Shown here: piece by piece, positions 54,722 to 63,402 of the stretch | Layout: every line of letters begins with the position of its first letter | Position numbering within the stretch: the stretch's first letter is position 1 | Assembly: GCA_963736575.1 (NCBI GenBank) | Contig: CAVTPD010000001.1 | Location: forward strand, 1,426,001-1,490,000 | Direction: 5' to 3' | Source: CAVTPD01 sp963736575 | GTDB taxonomy: Bacteria > Bacteroidota > Bacteroidia > Cytophagales > JAAEPT01 | DNA length: 64,000 nt | The notes under the pieces: generated by a model | The model's database searches: none | What the model was told of the DNA's origin: nothing | Seen by the model: only the letters and a program-made list of their open reading frames with translations | Program-made: the position numbers and the translations under genes

Positions 54722-55600
54722 TTAACCCTTTTTCCATCTTAGGTTTCTTATTTTAAACAGTTCTATCAATTTTGGTACATAGTCTTCTTCGGTGTCTATC
54801 TCAATATGATCTACTTGGTACTTTTTACCTAAAGTTTTGAGTGAAGACAAATTTCGGTTTAAAAGATGTTGTGTTTTTTCTTTAAAAGCCGAAGAGGAAG
54901 TATTTACCCATAAACGTTTTCCGCTTTCTTTATCCTTTAATGGTACAATGCCAAGTTTAGGGAATTTGCTTTCAATATGATCGTAAATATGAATGTTTAT
55001 AAAATCGTGTCGGTTAGCCATCGATTTGTAATGTTTTTCATATCCTTCGTCAATAAAATCAGAGATAAGAATAATAATACTCTTCCTTTTAATTAGCCCT
55101 AAGGTATATTTTAAGGCATTATTAAGATTAGTTTTTTTAGATACTGGCTTCAGTTTAAAAACCTGATTAATGATTTCGTAAGCGTGTTTTATGCCTTTGC
55201 CCGGTTGTATGTAGGCCTCACGTTGGTCACTAAAACAGATAGCACCCACTTGGCTACCTTGTTTTACAGCCGCCAGCGTAAGAACCCCCATAATTTCTTT
55301 AGCGCGGTTTAGTTTGGTATCGAACTTAGAACCTAATTCTTGCGAAGCACTAACATCAATTACAAAGAAAATACTTTGGTCTTTTTCTTCTTTAAAGGTT
55401 TTAATAAACACGCCATGTCCTTTGGCGCTGGTATTCCAGTCAATACGCCTAACGTCGTCACCGTATTGATAACCACGAACGTCATCAAATTCAAGTCCGG
55501 TACCTTTAAAAATAGATTTGTACTCACCATGCATATGGTGATTAATGACCTTTCTTATACGTATCTCGTAATTGTGCAGCTTTTTATATAAGCTATTCAT
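54722..55600 (-). CDS. DUF58 domain-containing protein
   Basis: This 292-residue cytosolic protein has the DUF58 signature FKGTGLEFDDVRGYQYGDDVRRIDWN near residue 28, followed by a VWA-like domain with DVSASQELG near 95. DUF58 proteins are the usual partners of MoxR AAA+ ATPases and Bat VWA proteins. Here no MoxR gene precedes it; the neighbour upstream is the divergent DUF4296 lipoprotein. It heads the Bat-like run (DUF58, BatD-like, VWA). Confidence 0.9.
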   Translation of the reverse strand: MNSLYKKLHNYEIRIRKVINHHMHGEYKSIFKGTGLEFDDVRGYQYGDDVRRIDWNTSAKGHGVFIKTFKEEKDQSIFFVIDVSASQELGSKFDTKLNRAKEIMGVLTLAAVKQGSQVGAICFSDQREAYIQPGKGIKHAYEIINQVFKLKPVSKKTNLNNALKYTLGLIKRKSIIILISDFIDEGYEKHYKSMANRHDFINIHIYDHIESKFPKLGIVPLKDKESGKRLWVNTSSSAFKEKTQHLLNRNLSSLKTLGKKYQVDHIEIDTEEDYVPKLIELFKIRNLRWKKG

Positions 55601-55663
55601 ATAAGACTAAAAGCTTGGTGTCAAGGATTTTTAAAATTAGAAGATATATATGTAAATTTAGGT

Positions 55664-56020
55664 GTGAAAAAGCTAATTTTTATTATTTCTGTATTGATTG
55701 TTGCTGCATGCGGAAATGATACCAGTGTTCCTAAGGGAATTCTTTCAATGAATAAGATGACTTCTGTTTTAATAGATTACCATATAGCAGAGCAGGAGGT
55801 GGGTAAAACTATTCTTTCGTATGATTCGGCTAAATACCTGTTTCATTCTAAATATTACCCAGATGTGTTAAGTAAACATAAAGTGAGTAAAGAAGAATTT
55901 GAAAAATCTTTTCAATACTACACATCTAACTTAGAACAGTTTCAAGTGGTATATTTAGCGGTAGAAGACTCGTTAAAAATTAAGTTTGAAATGCTTGAAA
56001 ACAAGGACAAAAAGGAATAG
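55664..56020 (+). CDS. DUF4296 domain lipoprotein
   Basis: This 118-residue lipoprotein starts at GTG 55664 (MKKLIFIISVLIVAACG, lipidated Cys16). The small DUF4296 domain follows, with SMNKMTSVLIDYHIAEQEVG near residue 28 and LSKHKVSKEEFEKSFQYYT near 75, as found in Bacteroidota envelope lipoproteins of unknown function. It is divergent from the DUF58 operon. Its stop is immediately followed by a near-consensus DnaA box at 56019-56027. Confidence 0.87.
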   Translation: MKKLIFIISVLIVAACGNDTSVPKGILSMNKMTSVLIDYHIAEQEVGKTILSYDSAKYLFHSKYYPDVLSKHKVSKEEFEKSFQYYTSNLEQFQVVYLAVEDSLKIKFEMLENKDKKE

Positions 56021-56194
56021 TGGATAACTCTGTTAAATTATTGTTGCGGTAATATTTATTCTATCTTACTACTCCTTTTTACCAAAAAAGAAAATTATTT
56101 TTTTCATTTAAATCTACACTGTTCCGCTTGTGCTATAAGTGTCTATATTATAGGTGTTTAATGTGTTTTTTCGAGTGTCTTCCTTTAGATTATT

Positions 56195-56203
56195 TGTGGA
56201 TAA
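56195..56203 (-). promoter_or_regulatory. Consensus DnaA box upstream of nrdB
   Basis: TGTGGATAA is the perfect reverse complement of the DnaA box TTATCCACA. A second near-match, AGTGGATAA, lies at 56019-56027 on the same strand. Both lie in the ~324-bp region between the DUF4296 gene and nrdB, which holds no gene I can support. Confidence 0.5.
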
Positions 56204-56210
56204 TTTAACC

Positions 56211-56241
56211 TTTGAATTGGTGAGTCTATTCGGCATATTTG
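56211..56241 (+). promoter_or_regulatory. Putative promoter of nrdBA
   Basis: TTTG at 56211-56214 and CATATTTG at 56234-56241 are separated by 19 bases, close to the Bacteroidota TTTG-N19-TAnnTTTG arrangement. The nrdB ATG lies about 100 bases downstream, and the consensus DnaA box sits 8 bases upstream of the -33 element. Confidence 0.5.
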
Positions 56242-56344
56242 TACTTACGCGACTAAGACAAGAACCAGCTATACTTCTTTTCTTAATTTCTTAGATTCTG
56301 AACAATTCAGAAGCAAACCGTTGTTACAACATAAAAAAACAATT

Positions 56345-57319
56345 ATGTCAGCTCAAATAGAAGAACCTCTACTAAAAGAGAACACCGGAAGGTTTGTAAT
56401 ATTTCCTATTCAATACCATGATATATGGGAATTTTACAAGAAAGCTGAAGCCAGTTTCTGGACAGCAGAGGAAATTGATCTAGGCGCTGATCTACATGAT
56501 TGGGAAAAGTTAAACGACGGAGAGCGCCATTTCATTTCACATGTATTGGCCTTTTTTGCTGCCAGCGATGGTATTGTAAATGAAAATTTAGCAGAAAATT
56601 TTGTTTCTGAAGTACAATACGCAGAAGCTAAATTCTTCTATGGTTTTCAGATTATGATGGAAAATATTCACTCAGAGACTTACTCTTTGTTAATTGATAC
56701 CTACATAAAAGACAATAAAGAAAAAGATAAATTATTTAATGCGATTGATACCATTGATTGCGTTAAAAAGAAAGCGGACTGGGCGTTAAAATGGATTGAT
56801 TCAGATTCATTTGTAGAGCGTTTATTAGCGTTTGCTGCTGTAGAAGGTATCTTCTTTTCTGGTAGTTTCTGCTCTATTTTCTGGTTGAAGAAAAGAGGGT
56901 TGATGCCAGGTTTAACCTTTTCTAACGAATTAATCTCTAGAGACGAAGGTTTACACTGTGATTTCGCGTGTTTGCTTTACAACAACTATATTAAAAATAA
57001 GTTACCTCAAGAAAAGGTATACGATATCATTACAGATGCTGTTGCCATTGAGCAAGAATTTGTAGTAGATGCTTTACCAGTAGGACTTATAGGCATGAAC
57101 TCTAAATTAATGTCACAGTACATAGAGTTTGTAGCCGACAGATTATTAATTGCATTAGGATGTGAGAAATACTATAATTCTACGAATCCGTTCGATTTTA
57201 TGGAAATGATTTCCTTACAAGGAAAGACTAACTTCTTTGAGAAACGAGTAGGAGAATACCAAAAATCGGGTGTAATGAATGAAAACAGTAATTCGTTTTC
57301 AATGGACGAAGATTTTTAA
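56345..57319 (+). CDS. nrdB: Class Ia ribonucleotide reductase, beta (radical) subunit
   Basis: NrdB makes the tyrosyl radical used by NrdA to reduce ribonucleotides. The ATG at 56345 (MSAQIEEPLLKENTGRF) is preferred to an upstream in-frame TTG; it gives 324 residues. The diiron/radical cluster is visible in MENIHSETYSLLIDTY: Glu106, His109 and Tyr113 keep the E-x2-H-x3-Y spacing of eukaryote-like R2. Further ligands lie in AAVEGIFFSGSF and ISRDEGLHCDF. The C-terminus SFSMDEDF is the R1-docking tail. nrdA follows 27 bp downstream. Confidence 0.97.
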   Translation: MSAQIEEPLLKENTGRFVIFPIQYHDIWEFYKKAEASFWTAEEIDLGADLHDWEKLNDGERHFISHVLAFFAASDGIVNENLAENFVSEVQYAEAKFFYGFQIMMENIHSETYSLLIDTYIKDNKEKDKLFNAIDTIDCVKKKADWALKWIDSDSFVERLLAFAAVEGIFFSGSFCSIFWLKKRGLMPGLTFSNELISRDEGLHCDFACLLYNNYIKNKLPQEKVYDIITDAVAIEQEFVVDALPVGLIGMNSKLMSQYIEFVADRLLIALGCEKYYNSTNPFDFMEMISLQGKTNFFEKRVGEYQKSGVMNENSNSFSMDEDF

Positions 57320-57346
57320 CAATACACAGAGACATTATATACCACC

Positions 57347-59716
57347 ATGCTAGTATTAAAAAGAGACGGGAGACGAGAAACTGTGCGGTTTGATAAAATT
57401 ACCGCCAGAATCGAGAAACTTTGTAATGGATTAGACAACCGCTACATTGATCCTATTAACGTGTCTAAAAAAGTAATTGACGGTCTATATGACGGCGTTA
57501 CAACAGTAGAACTAGATCGTTTAGCCGCTGAAACAGCAGCGTCTATGACTACTTCTCACCCAGATTATGCAATCTTGGCGGCAAGAATTTCTATATCTAA
57601 TCTTCATAAAGAAACTATGAAGTCTTTCAGCAATACAATGAAAAGACTTTATACTTATGTAGATGCTAAAACAGGGCAGAACGCGCCACTTATTTCTACC
57701 GAAACTTGGAAAGTAGTAAAACAAAATGCGGCTAAGTTAGACGCAGCTGTTAACTACGATAGAGATTTTGGTTACGATTTCTTTGGTTTTAAAACCTTAG
57801 AGCGTTCTTACCTAATGAAATTAGACGGTAGAATTGTAGAGCGTCCGCAACATATGTTAATGCGCGTTGCCGTTGGTATACACGGTACAGACATTGAAAG
57901 TGCGATTAACACGTACAACTTAATGTCTGAAAAATGGTTTACACACGCAACACCTACTCTTTTTAATGCGGGTACGCCTAAACCACAATTGTCTTCTTGT
58001 TTCTTGTTAACCATGAAAGACGATAGTATTGACGGTATTTATGATACGTTAAAAAATTGTGCTAAAATTTCTCAATCTGCTGGTGGTATTGGGTTAAGCA
58101 TTCACAATGTACGCGCAAAAGGTTCTTACATTAAAGGTACAAACGGTGTCTCTAACGGTTTGGTGCCTATGTTAAGAAACTTTGACATGACGGCCCGTTA
58201 TGTAGATCAAGGTGGGGGTAAAAGAAAAGGTAGTTTTGCTATTTACCTAGAACCATGGCATGCCGATGTTATGGACTTCTTAGAATTGAAGAAGAACCAT
58301 GGTAAAGAAGAATTAAGAGCACGTGATTTGTTCTACGCAATGTGGATTTCCGATTTGTTCATGAAACGCGTAGAAGCAAATGAGAACTGGTCTTTATTTT
58401 GCCCAAATGAAGCACCGGGTTTAGCCGATACTTACGGTGAAGAATTTGAAAAACTATATACCAAATACGAAAAAGAAGGCAAAGCTAGAAAACAAATTAA
58501 GGCACAAGAACTTTGGTTTGCTATTCTAGAGTCTCAAACAGAGACAGGAACGCCTTATATGCTTTATAAAGACCACGCTAACCGCAAGTCTAACCAAAAG
58601 AATTTAGGTACTATTAAGTCTAGTAACTTATGTACGGAAATTATGGAGTATACAGCTCCAGACGAAGTAGCGGTTTGTAACTTGGCATCTATTGCGCTTC
58701 CTAAATTTGTGATTGATGGTAAATTTGACCACCAAAAACTTTACGAAGTAACCTATACAGCTACTAAAAACCTTAACCGAATTATAGATGTAAACTATTA
58801 CCCAGTAGAGGAAGCTAGAAAATCTAACTTCAGACATAGACCAATTGGTTTAGGGGTACAAGGTTTAGCCGATACATTTATTAAACTACGTCACCCGTTT
58901 ACTTCAGATGAAGCTAAACAACTGAATAAGGAAATCTTTGAAACGATCTACTTTGCATCCATGACTTGTTCTATGGATTTAGCTAAAGTAGAAGGTCCGT
59001 ACGAGACATTTGCTGGTTCACCCGTTTCTAAAGGAATCTTCCAATTTGATATGTGGGGTGTAACGCCAGATACTAATCGTTGGGATTGGAGTTCTTTAAA
59101 GAACGATGTAAAGAAATTTGGTGTGAGAAACTCTTTGTTAGTTGCTCCAATGCCAACAGCATCTACTTCTCAGATTTTGGGTAATAACGAATGTTTTGAA
59201 CCGTATACATCTAACGTTTATACAAGAAGAGTTCTTTCGGGTGAGTTTATTGTAGTGAATAAACATTTACTAAAAGACTTAATTGAGAGAGGTCTTTGGA
59301 ATGACAACGTTAAAAACCAATTGATTAATGCCAATGGTTCGGTACAAGAAATTGCGTCTATTCCAAAAGACTTAAAAGAGCTTTATAGAACAGTTTGGGA
59401 AATCAAACAAAAAGATTTGATTGATATGTCTGCCGACCGTGGTGCATATATTGACCAAAGCCAAAGCTTTAACGTACACATGCAAAACCCTAATTTTGGT
59501 AAATTAACTTCTATGCATTTCTACGCATGGAAAAAAGGACTGAAAACAGGTATGTATTATTTAAGAACGAAAGCTGCAGCAGATGCTATTAAGTTTACAG
59601 TTGATCAATCTCAATTGAATAAACCCAAAACAGCAGAGCAATTGAAAGAAGAAAATGCTTCAGCAATGGCTTGTTCTATAGACAATCCAGATTCATGCGA
59701 AGCTTGCGGAAGCTAA
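57347..59716 (+). CDS. nrdA: Class Ia ribonucleotide reductase, alpha (catalytic) subunit
   Basis: This 789-residue protein has an N-terminal ATP-cone (MLVLKRDGRRETVRFDKITAR) for allosteric activity control. The catalytic barrel follows with the active-site Cys in QLSSCFLLTM near residue 218, the central NLCTEI near 427 with radical Cys, and ATASTSQILGNNECFEPYTSN-type glycine/phosphate loop near 610. The C-terminus ends SCEACGS, the CxxC that is re-reduced by thioredoxin or glutaredoxin. It is co-transcribed with nrdB; a terminator follows at 59749-59782. Confidence 0.97.
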   Translation: MLVLKRDGRRETVRFDKITARIEKLCNGLDNRYIDPINVSKKVIDGLYDGVTTVELDRLAAETAASMTTSHPDYAILAARISISNLHKETMKSFSNTMKRLYTYVDAKTGQNAPLISTETWKVVKQNAAKLDAAVNYDRDFGYDFFGFKTLERSYLMKLDGRIVERPQHMLMRVAVGIHGTDIESAINTYNLMSEKWFTHATPTLFNAGTPKPQLSSCFLLTMKDDSIDGIYDTLKNCAKISQSAGGIGLSIHNVRAKGSYIKGTNGVSNGLVPMLRNFDMTARYVDQGGGKRKGSFAIYLEPWHADVMDFLELKKNHGKEELRARDLFYAMWISDLFMKRVEANENWSLFCPNEAPGLADTYGEEFEKLYTKYEKEGKARKQIKAQELWFAILESQTETGTPYMLYKDHANRKSNQKNLGTIKSSNLCTEIMEYTAPDEVAVCNLASIALPKFVIDGKFDHQKLYEVTYTATKNLNRIIDVNYYPVEEARKSNFRHRPIGLGVQGLADTFIKLRHPFTSDEAKQLNKEIFETIYFASMTCSMDLAKVEGPYETFAGSPVSKGIFQFDMWGVTPDTNRWDWSSLKNDVKKFGVRNSLLVAPMPTASTSQILGNNECFEPYTSNVYTRRVLSGEFIVVNKHLLKDLIERGLWNDNVKNQLINANGSVQEIASIPKDLKELYRTVWEIKQKDLIDMSADRGAYIDQSQSFNVHMQNPNFGKLTSMHFYAWKKGLKTGMYYLRTKAAADAIKFTVDQSQLNKPKTAEQLKEENASAMACSIDNPDSCEACGS

Positions 59717-59748
59717 GCCTAGTTTTTATAGATCTAATTAAATAAAAA

Positions 59749-59782
59749 GAGAGCCTTGCTGAAAAGTGAGGCTCTTCTTTTT
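59749..59782 (+). terminator. Rho-independent terminator after nrdA
   Basis: AGAGCCT and AGGCTCT form a 7-bp stem around a 12-base loop, followed by TCTTTTTT. It lies about 33 bp after the nrdA stop. Confidence 0.82.
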
Positions 59783-59880
59783 TATCCTTTTTCTTCTTTT
59801 TAAGCGATATAAATACCAACTTTCGGAGTTTTTACGACAGATATATACAATTCAAATATTTATTAAAGATTTCCTTAATT

Positions 59881-60588
59881 ATGGACATTAGCAAGATTAA
59901 AGAACTTTGGAAGCTGGCAGGTTTACGTTACAAATCTCACCCTTGGCATGGAATTACTCCCGGTGAAAATGCACCTGAAAGAGTAAATGCATTTATAGAG
60001 ATTATACCTACAGATACTGTAAAATACGAAGTAGACAAAGAAAGCGGTTATTTAATGATTGACCGTCCTCAAAAGTTCTCTAACATTGTTCCTGCGCTTT
60101 ACGGTTTTGTTCCCCAGTCTTACTGCGACAAAAAAGTAGCGGCTTACTGTGCTGAAAAAACAGGAAGAGAAGGAATTGTGGGAGATTGTGATCCATTAGA
60201 TATTTTAGTACTTACGGAAAGAGAAGTAACACACGGTGATCTTATTGTTGAAGCTGTTCCAATTGGTGGTTTCAGAATGATTGATGGTGGTGAAGCCGAT
60301 GATAAGATTGTAGCGGTATTAAAGAACGATAGTATTTACGGACAGTTTGCAGACATCAAAGATGTTCCTGAGCCGGTTGTACACCGTTTATTACACTACT
60401 TCTTAACCTATAAAGAAAAGCCAGGAAGTACAGATAAAAAAGAAATTGAGATAACACATACCTACGGTAAAGAAGAAGCTCAAGAAGTAATTAGAAGAAG
60501 TTTAGAAGACTACAACGATAATTACGGTGATCAAGATGCTCAAATGGCAACCTTGTTAGGCGAAATTATAGAATCTGCCGTTAAATAG
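59881..60588 (+). CDS. ppa: Inorganic pyrophosphatase (family I)
   Basis: This 235-residue soluble PPase hydrolyses pyrophosphate to phosphate, pulling biosynthetic reactions. The family I signature DCDPLDILVLTERE near residue 101 carries the Mg2+ aspartates. Further ligands lie in VNAFIEIIPTDTVKYEVDK near 35, MIDRPQKFSN, YGFVPQSYC and DDKIVAVLKND near 140. The N-terminal ~25 residues (LWKLAGLRYKSHPWHGITPG) are a short extension. It is single-gene, closed by a bidirectional terminator. Confidence 0.95.
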   Translation: MDISKIKELWKLAGLRYKSHPWHGITPGENAPERVNAFIEIIPTDTVKYEVDKESGYLMIDRPQKFSNIVPALYGFVPQSYCDKKVAAYCAEKTGREGIVGDCDPLDILVLTEREVTHGDLIVEAVPIGGFRMIDGGEADDKIVAVLKNDSIYGQFADIKDVPEPVVHRLLHYFLTYKEKPGSTDKKEIEITHTYGKEEAQEVIRRSLEDYNDNYGDQDAQMATLLGEIIESAVK

Positions 60589-60611
60589 GCAAAACTATAT
60601 ATTTGATAAAT

Positions 60612-60646
60612 AAAACCCTTGTTCTTAATAAAAGAGCAAGGGTTTT
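60612..60646. terminator. Bidirectional terminator between ppa and MBL gene
   Basis: AAAACCCTTG and CAAGGGTTTT form a perfect 10-bp stem with a 15-base loop. The stem has A-runs on one side and T-runs on the other, so it can end transcription from ppa (plus) and from the convergent MBL-fold gene (minus). Confidence 0.9.
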
Positions 60647-60650
60647 GTAT

Positions 60651-61379
60651 TTATTTGGTTGTATGAATTCGTGATTCTACTTTTTTTAGATACTTCTTTA
60701 CTTGTTTTCGGTTAACGGGGCCACCATGTCCAAGATAAAAGATATCGGATTTTTCTTTTAAGACGGAATCAAAACTTTGTTTAAGTGCGTTAAAATTGTC
60801 ATGAAAAGCAGGGTGTTTTACTCTAGAATTTAAAAGTATTCCGCCCAAGAAAATACCGGTGGAAAGCATATCCATAATTATGGCTTCTCCATTTTCTAAA
60901 ATAACAGACAGTGATCCGGGGGTGTGACCCGGCGTGTGAATGATTTTTCCGTCTATCCCGAAATCATTTAACCGGTATTCTTCATTTCCTTTTAAGACTA
61001 TTTCTGGCTGAAAGGGTTTTGTTTTTTGATTTTTAACAGCCATTCGGAATAGGTTCCAAAATGGATTGGTTGGTTTTAAAGTATTTACATCTGCAATTCC
61101 AGAAGTATAAGCCGCTAGATCAAACTCGTGAGCAATTACAGGGATGTTTAACATATCTTTTAGCTTTCCAACACTTCCGAAATGGTCTATGTGAGCGTGT
61201 GTTACAACGATAGCACCAATGTCATTTGGATTAAGTCCATGGCTTGTAATTTGGTTAATTATAGTATCAGCAGATCCAGGTACACCCGTGTCTACCAATA
61301 TATGCTGTTTACTTCCTTTAATTAGAAAGCAGTTAATGGCGCCGCGTTGCCAGATTGAAATTGGAATAACTTGTCTCAT
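60651..61379 (-). CDS. MBL-fold metallo-hydrolase
   Basis: This 242-residue metallo-beta-lactamase-fold enzyme has the dinuclear metal motif VVTHAHIDHFGSVGKL (HxHxDH) near residue 58, THTPGHTPGSLSV-type His near 150 (HTPGHTPGSLSV), an Asp in IIMDMLSTG near 168 and a C-terminal His in FYLGHGGPVNRKQVKK near 220. The substrate is unknown; members hydrolyse thioesters or lactones, among others. It lies 58 bp after the Crp/Fnr gene, perhaps in the same transcript. Confidence 0.88.
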   Translation of the reverse strand: MRQVIPISIWQRGAINCFLIKGSKQHILVDTGVPGSADTIINQITSHGLNPNDIGAIVVTHAHIDHFGSVGKLKDMLNIPVIAHEFDLAAYTSGIADVNTLKPTNPFWNLFRMAVKNQKTKPFQPEIVLKGNEEYRLNDFGIDGKIIHTPGHTPGSLSVILENGEAIIMDMLSTGIFLGGILLNSRVKHPAFHDNFNALKQSFDSVLKEKSDIFYLGHGGPVNRKQVKKYLKKVESRIHTTK

Positions 61380-61437
61380 AAATCTAAATTTTACTAAAAC
61401 TAGATAGAGGAGAGGTGAACAAAAATCACATTTGTTA

Positions 61438-62013
61438 CTAAAAATCTTTCCTGATTCTACTAAGAGACTGGGGCTGAATCCCCAAATAAGAAGCTAAATA
61501 TTTAACCGGTATGTTTAAAGCTAATTCCGGTTGTTGTTCAACTATAGCTTGATAGCGCTCTTTAGCAACCATACTCTGCAACATGTTTTTTCTTTTGGCA
61601 TCTCTAATTAATTTACTCTCGTAAATGCTTCGGCAAAAGATATCCCAACTAGATATTACAGAAAAAAGTTTTTCGTATTCCTTTTTAGAAATTTTTAAAA
61701 TTAAACAAGGAGTAAGGCATTGAACCGATTCCGACGAAGGAATTAGTTGAGAAAAGCTTTCGAAGGCCGTAATAAGATTACCAGAAGCAACAAGTTCGGT
61801 AGTGATTTCATTTCCCAATTCATCTTGTATAAAACAACGAATATAGCCACTTACTAGAAAGAATAAACTGCGGGCGGTACTTCCTGAACGCACTAAAAAA
61901 TCATTCTTTTTTACTTCTTCCTCTAGAAAAACAAGTTTTAGACTTTCTTTATCCGTTTCTGTTAAAGATATTTTCTTTTCAATTTGTTGGAAGAGAAGTT
62001 GGTGGCTGTTCAT
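61438..62013 (-). CDS. Crp/Fnr-family transcriptional regulator
   Basis: This 191-residue protein has an N-terminal cyclic-nucleotide-binding-type beta-roll domain (VRSGSTARSLFFLVSGYIRCF near residue 41; ELVASGNLITAFESF near 73) and a short C-terminal HTH (PVKYLASYLGIQPQSLSRIRKDF near 169). It lacks an Fnr iron-sulfur cysteine cluster. The ligand is unknown. It is 2 bp from the DUF3307 gene and co-oriented with SatD, DUF3307 and the MBL gene. Confidence 0.9.
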   Translation of the reverse strand: MNSHQLLFQQIEKKISLTETDKESLKLVFLEEEVKKNDFLVRSGSTARSLFFLVSGYIRCFIQDELGNEITTELVASGNLITAFESFSQLIPSSESVQCLTPCLILKISKKEYEKLFSVISSWDIFCRSIYESKLIRDAKRKNMLQSMVAKERYQAIVEQQPELALNIPVKYLASYLGIQPQSLSRIRKDF

Positions 62014-62015
62014 TA

Positions 62016-62732
62016 TTATAATGTTTTGATTAAATAATTATAGCTTAAACCGATTGCTATGGCTAACCCAAAACTTAACAATGTGCCAATAAGGATGTAT
62101 TCTGTTAATTTCCTGTCTTTAGCTCTAGATAAATCCGAAAACCTAAAAACGGATTTAGCAGCAATTAAAAAACCAATTGCTTGCCACTGCTCTGTTATTA
62201 TAAATCCGAAAACAAGTAACCGCTCTAAAATACCTATGTATTTACCCGCGTTCTCTAGTGAGTCATTATTATAATCTTCTTGTAGACTCCATTTACTCAT
62301 TGTGATTTTTAGCAGGATAGAGGAGACGCTAGTAATTAGTAATAGAGCAATTATTAATAGTATAATTTGTGGATTGTTATAAAGTGATAGTTCTATTGAA
62401 AAAGGAAAGTACATATATACTATTATTCCAAGTACGGTAATGTGTGCTATTTGATCGGCAATGAATAAACTTCTAGCGTTTATTTTATCATTCAGTATTG
62501 TTTTAATTAGGTCTATAGTTAAATGAGATAGACCAATAATTAGTATTCCCAGCCAATATTTACTGTTAAAGCCCAGTAATGAAGCTGTAATTATTACATG
62601 TAATACTATGTGGAGGTATAAGTATGGTGATTTATAAGATTTACTTTCTTTATTTTTTACCCATTTATCGGTTTGAAAAACAAAATCACCAAGTATATGT
62701 GCTAGAAAAAGTTTTAATATAAATAAGATCAT
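62016..62732 (-). CDS. DUF3307 integral membrane protein
   Basis: This 238-residue protein has about seven transmembrane helices and starts with the DUF3307 hallmark LKLFLAHILGDFVFQTDKWV, followed by YLYLHIVLHVIITASLL and GLSHLTIDLIKTIL, which supply conserved His and Asp residues within the membrane. Its function is unknown. The ATG overlaps the SatD stop (ATGA at 62729-62732), so the two are translationally coupled, and it ends 2 bp before the Crp/Fnr gene. Confidence 0.88.
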   Translation of the reverse strand: MILFILKLFLAHILGDFVFQTDKWVKNKESKSYKSPYLYLHIVLHVIITASLLGFNSKYWLGILIIGLSHLTIDLIKTILNDKINARSLFIADQIAHITVLGIIVYMYFPFSIELSLYNNPQIILLIIALLLITSVSSILLKITMSKWSLQEDYNNDSLENAGKYIGILERLLVFGFIITEQWQAIGFLIAAKSVFRFSDLSRAKDRKLTEYILIGTLLSFGLAIAIGLSYNYLIKTL

Positions 62733-63334
62733 AAAAGTTGTTTTAGAAGAATTCTATACCGTTTTTCCATATTGATTATTTCTTCAAAACCACCTCTTTT
62801 TAAAGCTTCACTAATGTTACTTTGAGATTTTTTAAGTTTTTCGGATAGAGCTTTCTGATTTAAATCGGGGTTTTCTAACGTTACTTTTATAGTCTGTGCT
62901 GTAACAGAGCTCCAATTATCCATTATTAATAACGCTAGTTCTAAAAATTGATTTATTTCGGCATCAAATTTTTCCCATGGCGTCCTAATGGCTAGATTTT
63001 GTTTTTTTAATTGGTCAAAGCACTCTCCAGAATTTATAAAAGCAGTTCCATTAGATTCCGTTATCTTCTCTGCTGCATAATCTTTTTCTCCAACACCAAT
63101 ACTCAGCCTAACGTCTAATGCTTTCTTTTGTTTAATTGTAGCCTTTATATATAAAGCGGCTCTTAATGCGTCTTCAGGATTAACTTCTAATTGAAAGCTA
63201 TCGCCTCTAAATATTTCCCAGTTTTTGGGTTCAGACCCAAACTTATTTAACGCTTCTTTAATTAGACTAATCCAATTTGTAGCATTAGTATCTCTAGAAT
63301 TAATTATGTCCCCTGTGAGTACGGCGGTTTTCAT
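62729..63334 (-). CDS. SatD family protein with C-terminal helix-turn-helix
   Basis: The start was set at the ATG at 63334 (MKTAVLTGDIINSRD), the SatD-family N-terminus; a slightly longer frame adds three residues. The ~201-residue protein has an N-terminal domain of unknown role (KNWEIFRGDSFQLEV; LSIGVGEKDYAAEK) and a C-terminal HTH (LNQKALSEKLKKSQSNISEALKRGG near residue 150). A palindrome lies 22 bases upstream of its start, suggesting autoregulation. SatD genes pair with DUF3307 genes, as here. Confidence 0.87.
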   Translation of the reverse strand: MKTAVLTGDIINSRDTNATNWISLIKEALNKFGSEPKNWEIFRGDSFQLEVNPEDALRAALYIKATIKQKKALDVRLSIGVGEKDYAAEKITESNGTAFINSGECFDQLKKQNLAIRTPWEKFDAEINQFLELALLIMDNWSSVTAQTIKVTLENPDLNQKALSEKLKKSQSNISEALKRGGFEEIINMEKRYRILLKQLL

Positions 63335-63355
63335 ACAGTACAATATATGTGTTAT

Positions 63356-63383
63356 TTAACAGATATACAATAATATCTGTTAA
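63356..63383. promoter_or_regulatory. Perfect inverted repeat, likely SatD operator
   Basis: TTAACAGATAT and ATATCTGTTAA form perfect 11-base arms separated by six bases (ACAATA). The repeat sits 22 bases upstream of the satD start codon, at the place expected for a repressor operator or promoter-overlapping site. It has no U-tract and is not next to a gene 3' end, so a terminator is unlikely. Confidence 0.75.
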
Positions 63384-63402
63384 AAAGCAAATAATGTATT
63401 AA

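Noticed and set aside
56121..56160. NrdR boxes upstream of nrdB (CTATA-T-TATAG at 56143-56153)
   Set aside because: The inverted repeat is short and does not fit the ACAC-ATAT-GTGT 16-mer consensus or its two-box spacing.
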